Below, piece by piece: positions 61,277 to 64,000 of a stretch of DNA of 64,000 nucleotides. The stretch's first letter is position 1, and each line of letters begins with the position of its first letter. This DNA is from Sphingomonas pituitosa NBRC 102491 (lineage in GTDB: Bacteria > Pseudomonadota > Alphaproteobacteria > Sphingomonadales > Sphingomonadaceae): NCBI RefSeq assembly GCF_001598435.1, contig NZ_BCYY01000005.1, positions 1 to 64,000 of the forward strand. The letters are read 5' to 3'. The translations under genes were made by a program, and so were the position numbers. The notes beneath the pieces are model-generated. The model was not told where the DNA came from and searched no databases. It saw only the letters and a list, made by a program, of their open reading frames with translations.

Positions 61277-63127
61277 ATGCAGTTCTTCAAGCTTTCCCTG
61301 TTCGCCACCGCCGTGCTCGCGCCGCTGGCCGCCCATGCCGATCCCGACGACGACCGCATCGTCGTCGTCGCCAGCGGCGTCGCCCAGCGTGCCGATACCG
61401 TCGGCCGTTCGATCACCATCCTCGCGCGCGACGAGATCGAGCAGCGCCAGACCGTCGCGCTCTCGGACCTGCTCGCCACCACGCCGGGCGTCACCGTCGT
61501 CCGCAACGGCGGGCTCGGCACCGCCACCGCGCTCAGCATCCGCGGCGCGCAGACCGACCAGACGCTGGTGCTGATCGACGGCATCCGCGTCGGCGATCCC
61601 TCCGCAACCGGCGGCGCCTACAACTTCGCCAGCCTGCTCGCCGGGTCGGTCGAGCGCGTGGAGGTGCTGCGCGGGCCGAACTCGGTGATCTGGGGCAGCC
61701 AGGCGATCGGCGGCGTGGTCAACGTGACGACGCTGCAGGGCGCCCAGGGCCTGCACGTCCGCGCCAATGCCGAAGGCGGATCGTTCGGCACGTTCAACGG
61801 CAATGCCGCGATCGCCGGCGGCAACGACCGGATCACCGCGGGCCTGACCGCGGGCTATCTCACCACCGACGGCATTTCGGCCGCGGCGAACGGCACGGAG
61901 GCGGACGGCTATCGCCAGCTCGGCGCGACCGGCAACGTGCAGGTGCAGCTGGCCCCGGGCCTCGCGCTCGACCTGCGCGGCTATTATGCCGACAGCAAGG
62001 TCGATCTCGACGGCTATGCCCCGCCGACCTATGATTTCGGCGACACGCGCGAATATGCCAAGACGCAGGAGATCTACGGCTATGCCGGGCTCAGGAACGA
62101 CGCGTTCGGCGGCAAGCTGCGCAGCCGGCTGGGCTTCACCCTCTCCGACATCCACCGCGACGGCTATACCGACGACGCGTCGATCGCGTACCGATACCGA
62201 GGACGCGCCGAGCGCTACACCTATCAGGGCGATGCGACGCTGGCCGAGCAGCTTCGCCTGGTGTTCGGCGCCGAGCATGAGCAGAGCCGCATCCGCTACG
62301 ACGAGGGCTTCGGCAGCGTCGGGCGGTATTCCGTGGGCATCACCAGCTTCTCCGGCCAGGCGATCGTCACGCCGATCACCCCGGTGACGCTGACCGGCGG
62401 CGTGCGACATGACGATCACGACACGTTCGGCGGGCACTGGACCTGGAACGCCGATCTCGCCGTCCGCCCCACTGCGACCACGGTGCTGCACGCCAGCTTC
62501 GGCGAGGGTTTCAAGGCGCCGACGCTGTACCAGCTCTACAGCGCCTATGGCTTTCGCGGCCTCCAGCCCGAGACGGCCAAGAGCTACGAGGCCGGCGTGC
62601 GGCAGATGCTGGCCGGCGGCAAGGTCGCGCTGGGCGTCACCTGGTTCCATCGCGATGCCGACAACCAGATCGACTACAACTTCGACACCTCGACCTATTA
62701 CAACCTCAACCAGACCCGCGCCGAGGGGATCGAGCTCGAAGCGCTGCTCCAGCCGGTGCAGGCGCTGACGGTACGGGCGAACGTCACCCATGTGACGTCG
62801 GAAAACCGCAGCGCCGGCTATCTCGGCAACGATCTGCCGCGCCGCCCGCGCGATACCGCCAATGTCTCGGCCGATTATCGCTTCCCGTTCGGCCTCGCGA
62901 TCGGCGGCACGGTGACGATGGTCGGCGACAGCTTCAACGATGTCGGCAATGCCACGCCGATCGACGGCTATGCCCTGGCCGGGCTGCGCGCCGAGATGCC
63001 GGTGACGCAGCGGCTTTCGGTCTATGGCCGTGTCGATAATATCGGTGACGTGCGCTACCAGCAGATCACCGGCTACGGCACCTATGGCCGCGCTGCCTTT
63101 GGCGGCGTGCGGGTGCGCTTCCAGTGA
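61277..63127 (+). CDS. btuB: TonB-dependent cobalamin receptor (BtuB-like)
   Basis: 616 residues from the ATG at 61277, which gives a clean signal peptide (MQFFKLSLFATAVLAPLAAHA); the in-frame ATG at 61217 would place the start in the riboswitch platform. The TonB box region (DRIVVVASG) is followed by the plug domain (SDLLATTPGVTVVRNGGLGTATALSIRGAQTDQTLVLIDGIRVGDPSATGG, with VEVLRGPNSVIWGSQAIGGVVNV) and the 22-strand barrel, ending in an aromatic-rich strand RAAFGGVRVRFQ. The riboswitch and the BtuF-like gene behind it support cobalamin as substrate. Confidence 0.92.
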   Translation: MQFFKLSLFATAVLAPLAAHADPDDDRIVVVASGVAQRADTVGRSITILARDEIEQRQTVALSDLLATTPGVTVVRNGGLGTATALSIRGAQTDQTLVLIDGIRVGDPSATGGAYNFASLLAGSVERVEVLRGPNSVIWGSQAIGGVVNVTTLQGAQGLHVRANAEGGSFGTFNGNAAIAGGNDRITAGLTAGYLTTDGISAAANGTEADGYRQLGATGNVQVQLAPGLALDLRGYYADSKVDLDGYAPPTYDFGDTREYAKTQEIYGYAGLRNDAFGGKLRSRLGFTLSDIHRDGYTDDASIAYRYRGRAERYTYQGDATLAEQLRLVFGAEHEQSRIRYDEGFGSVGRYSVGITSFSGQAIVTPITPVTLTGGVRHDDHDTFGGHWTWNADLAVRPTATTVLHASFGEGFKAPTLYQLYSAYGFRGLQPETAKSYEAGVRQMLAGGKVALGVTWFHRDADNQIDYNFDTSTYYNLNQTRAEGIELEALLQPVQALTVRANVTHVTSENRSAGYLGNDLPRRPRDTANVSADYRFPFGLAIGGTVTMVGDSFNDVGNATPIDGYALAGLRAEMPVTQRLSVYGRVDNIGDVRYQQITGYGTYGRAAFGGVRVRFQ

Positions 63128-63966
63128 GGTTCGGCGCCGCGCTGCTCGCCTGCCTTGGGCTCGCCTGCCTGGGGCTCGCGGGCTGCGCGGCGCCGCCCAC
63201 CACCGGCGGCGGGGGCATCGTCTCGATGAACCCGTGCGCCGACGCGACGTTGCTGGAGCTGGTGCCGCCGTCGCGGATCGCCGCGATCAGCCATTATTCG
63301 CAAGCGCCCGATTCGACCTCGATCCCGCTCGACATCGCCCGACGCTTCCGCGGCAACAACGGCACCGCCGAGGAAGTGATCGGCCTCAAGCCCGACCTGG
63401 TGATCGCCAGCAGCTTCACCGCGCCGTCGACCCGCGAGGCGTTCGCCCGCGCCGGGCTGAAAGTCCTCTATCTCAACATTCCGCCATCGATCGCGGACAG
63501 CAAGGCGCAGGTCACCGAACTCGCCGCCGCGGTGGGGGCATCCGCGAAGGGCGCCGCGCTCAACGCCCGCATCGACGCCGCGGTCGCCGCCACCCGCTGG
63601 ACCGGGCCCAGGACCCCCGCCCTGCTGTGGATCGGCGGCAACCTCGTCACCGGCGGCAAGACGCTGCTCGACGATCTGCTGATGACCACCGGCTTCTCCA
63701 ACCAGGCCGCGCATTACGGCCTTGCCCATACCGGCCACCTGCCGATGGAGCAGGTGATCGCCGATCCGCCGCGCGTGATGCTCGCCCCCGAGGGGCCCGG
63801 CCATGACAGCGATTCGCGCGCGGCAAGCCTGCGCAAGCGCGCCCTCGCCGAGACCGGCCTCCCGGTCACCCAGGCGCAGTTTCCCCGCCAGTTGGTCAAT
63901 TGCGGCGGGCCGGTGATCCCGGCCGCGCTTGCGCGCCTCGCCGAAATCCGCCGACAGGTCCGCTGA
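63124..63966 (+). CDS. btuF: Cobalamin ABC transporter substrate-binding protein (BtuF-like)
   Basis: 280 residues with a GTG start overlapping the btuB stop (GTGA). Lipobox LGLAGC indicates a lipoprotein. The periplasmic-binding fold is seen in IVSMNPCADATLLELVPPSRIAAIS, AEEVIGLKPDLVIASSFTAPSTREAFARAGLKVLYL and the C-terminal PRVMLAPEGPGHD. Being coupled to the receptor it probably carries cobalamin to an inner-membrane permease; no permease gene follows within the window. Confidence 0.85.
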   Translation: MRFGAALLACLGLACLGLAGCAAPPTTGGGGIVSMNPCADATLLELVPPSRIAAISHYSQAPDSTSIPLDIARRFRGNNGTAEEVIGLKPDLVIASSFTAPSTREAFARAGLKVLYLNIPPSIADSKAQVTELAAAVGASAKGAALNARIDAAVAATRWTGPRTPALLWIGGNLVTGGKTLLDDLLMTTGFSNQAAHYGLAHTGHLPMEQVIADPPRVMLAPEGPGHDSDSRAASLRKRALAETGLPVTQAQFPRQLVNCGGPVIPAALARLAEIRRQVR

Positions 63967-63972
63967 GACGCC

Positions 63973-64000
63973 TCAGCGGCGCGAGAGCACCTTCTCGATC
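63973..64000 (-). CDS. Possible C-terminal end of a minus-strand gene
   Basis: A frame entering from the window edge on the minus strand reads IEKVLSRR and stops (TGA at 63975-63973), 6 bp after the btuF stop. Eight codons cannot identify a gene; it is noted only because the convergent spacing is natural. Confidence 0.25.

Overview
The window is high-GC chromosomal DNA, most probably from a Sphingomonas-like alphaproteobacterium (Sphingomonadaceae). This rests on gene content: a LexA box of the alphaproteobacterial GTTC-N7-GTTC type at uvrA, divergent hrcA-grpE / rph-rdgB gene pairs, a protein of the type annotated as 'vgr related' in sphingomonads, a TonB-dependent receptor behind a cobalamin riboswitch, and rpsL coding Arg at position 88. 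No rRNA is present, so the genus is inference.

Layout. 1-13 kb is accessory: a proline-rich secreted protein cut by the window edge, a predicted surface-lipoprotein export pair (TbpB-like lipoprotein plus Slam translocon), a globin-coupled chemoreceptor, an Mrr-type endonuclease, a two-gene unit of unknown function (DUF3142-like plus a 750-residue secreted protein) and a second TbpB-like lipoprotein without its own Slam. 13-16.6 kb holds uvrA with an SOS box and a small tyrosine-phosphatase-like gene. 16.6-18.4 kb is an AT-rich island with two divergent unknown genes, bracketed by an 8-bp direct repeat. 18.4-33.3 kb is housekeeping: cupin, cold-shock protein, DUF1003, grpE-hrcA, rph-rdgB, tRNA-Tyr, M28 peptidase, rlmB, osmC, glnD, VOC protein. 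33.4-36.1 kb holds a metallopeptidase-like protein and a prolyl oligopeptidase.

36.2-58.3 kb, all on the minus strand, is the translation supercluster: rpsL-rpsG-fusA-tuf, then rpsJ through rpmD, rplO-secY-adk, and rpsM-rpsK-rpoA-rplQ. It is more broken up than usual. Terminator-like hairpins follow tuf, rpsJ, rpmD, adk and rplQ. Promoter-like sites lie before rpsL, rplO and rpsM. REP-type doublets sit beside secY and rpsM, and a lower-GC gene with a HEPN-like R-x4-H motif sits between rpmD and rplO.

58.4-64 kb holds a bactofilin, DUF4142 and bestrophin-like proteins, then a cobalamin riboswitch controlling a BtuB-type receptor and a BtuF-type binding protein.

Best candidates for something undescribed: the island at 16585-18383, the HEPN-like gene inside the ribosomal operon, and the Slam/TbpB-like export pair with its distant second substrate. 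All functional statements come from reading the sequence; no database search was run.
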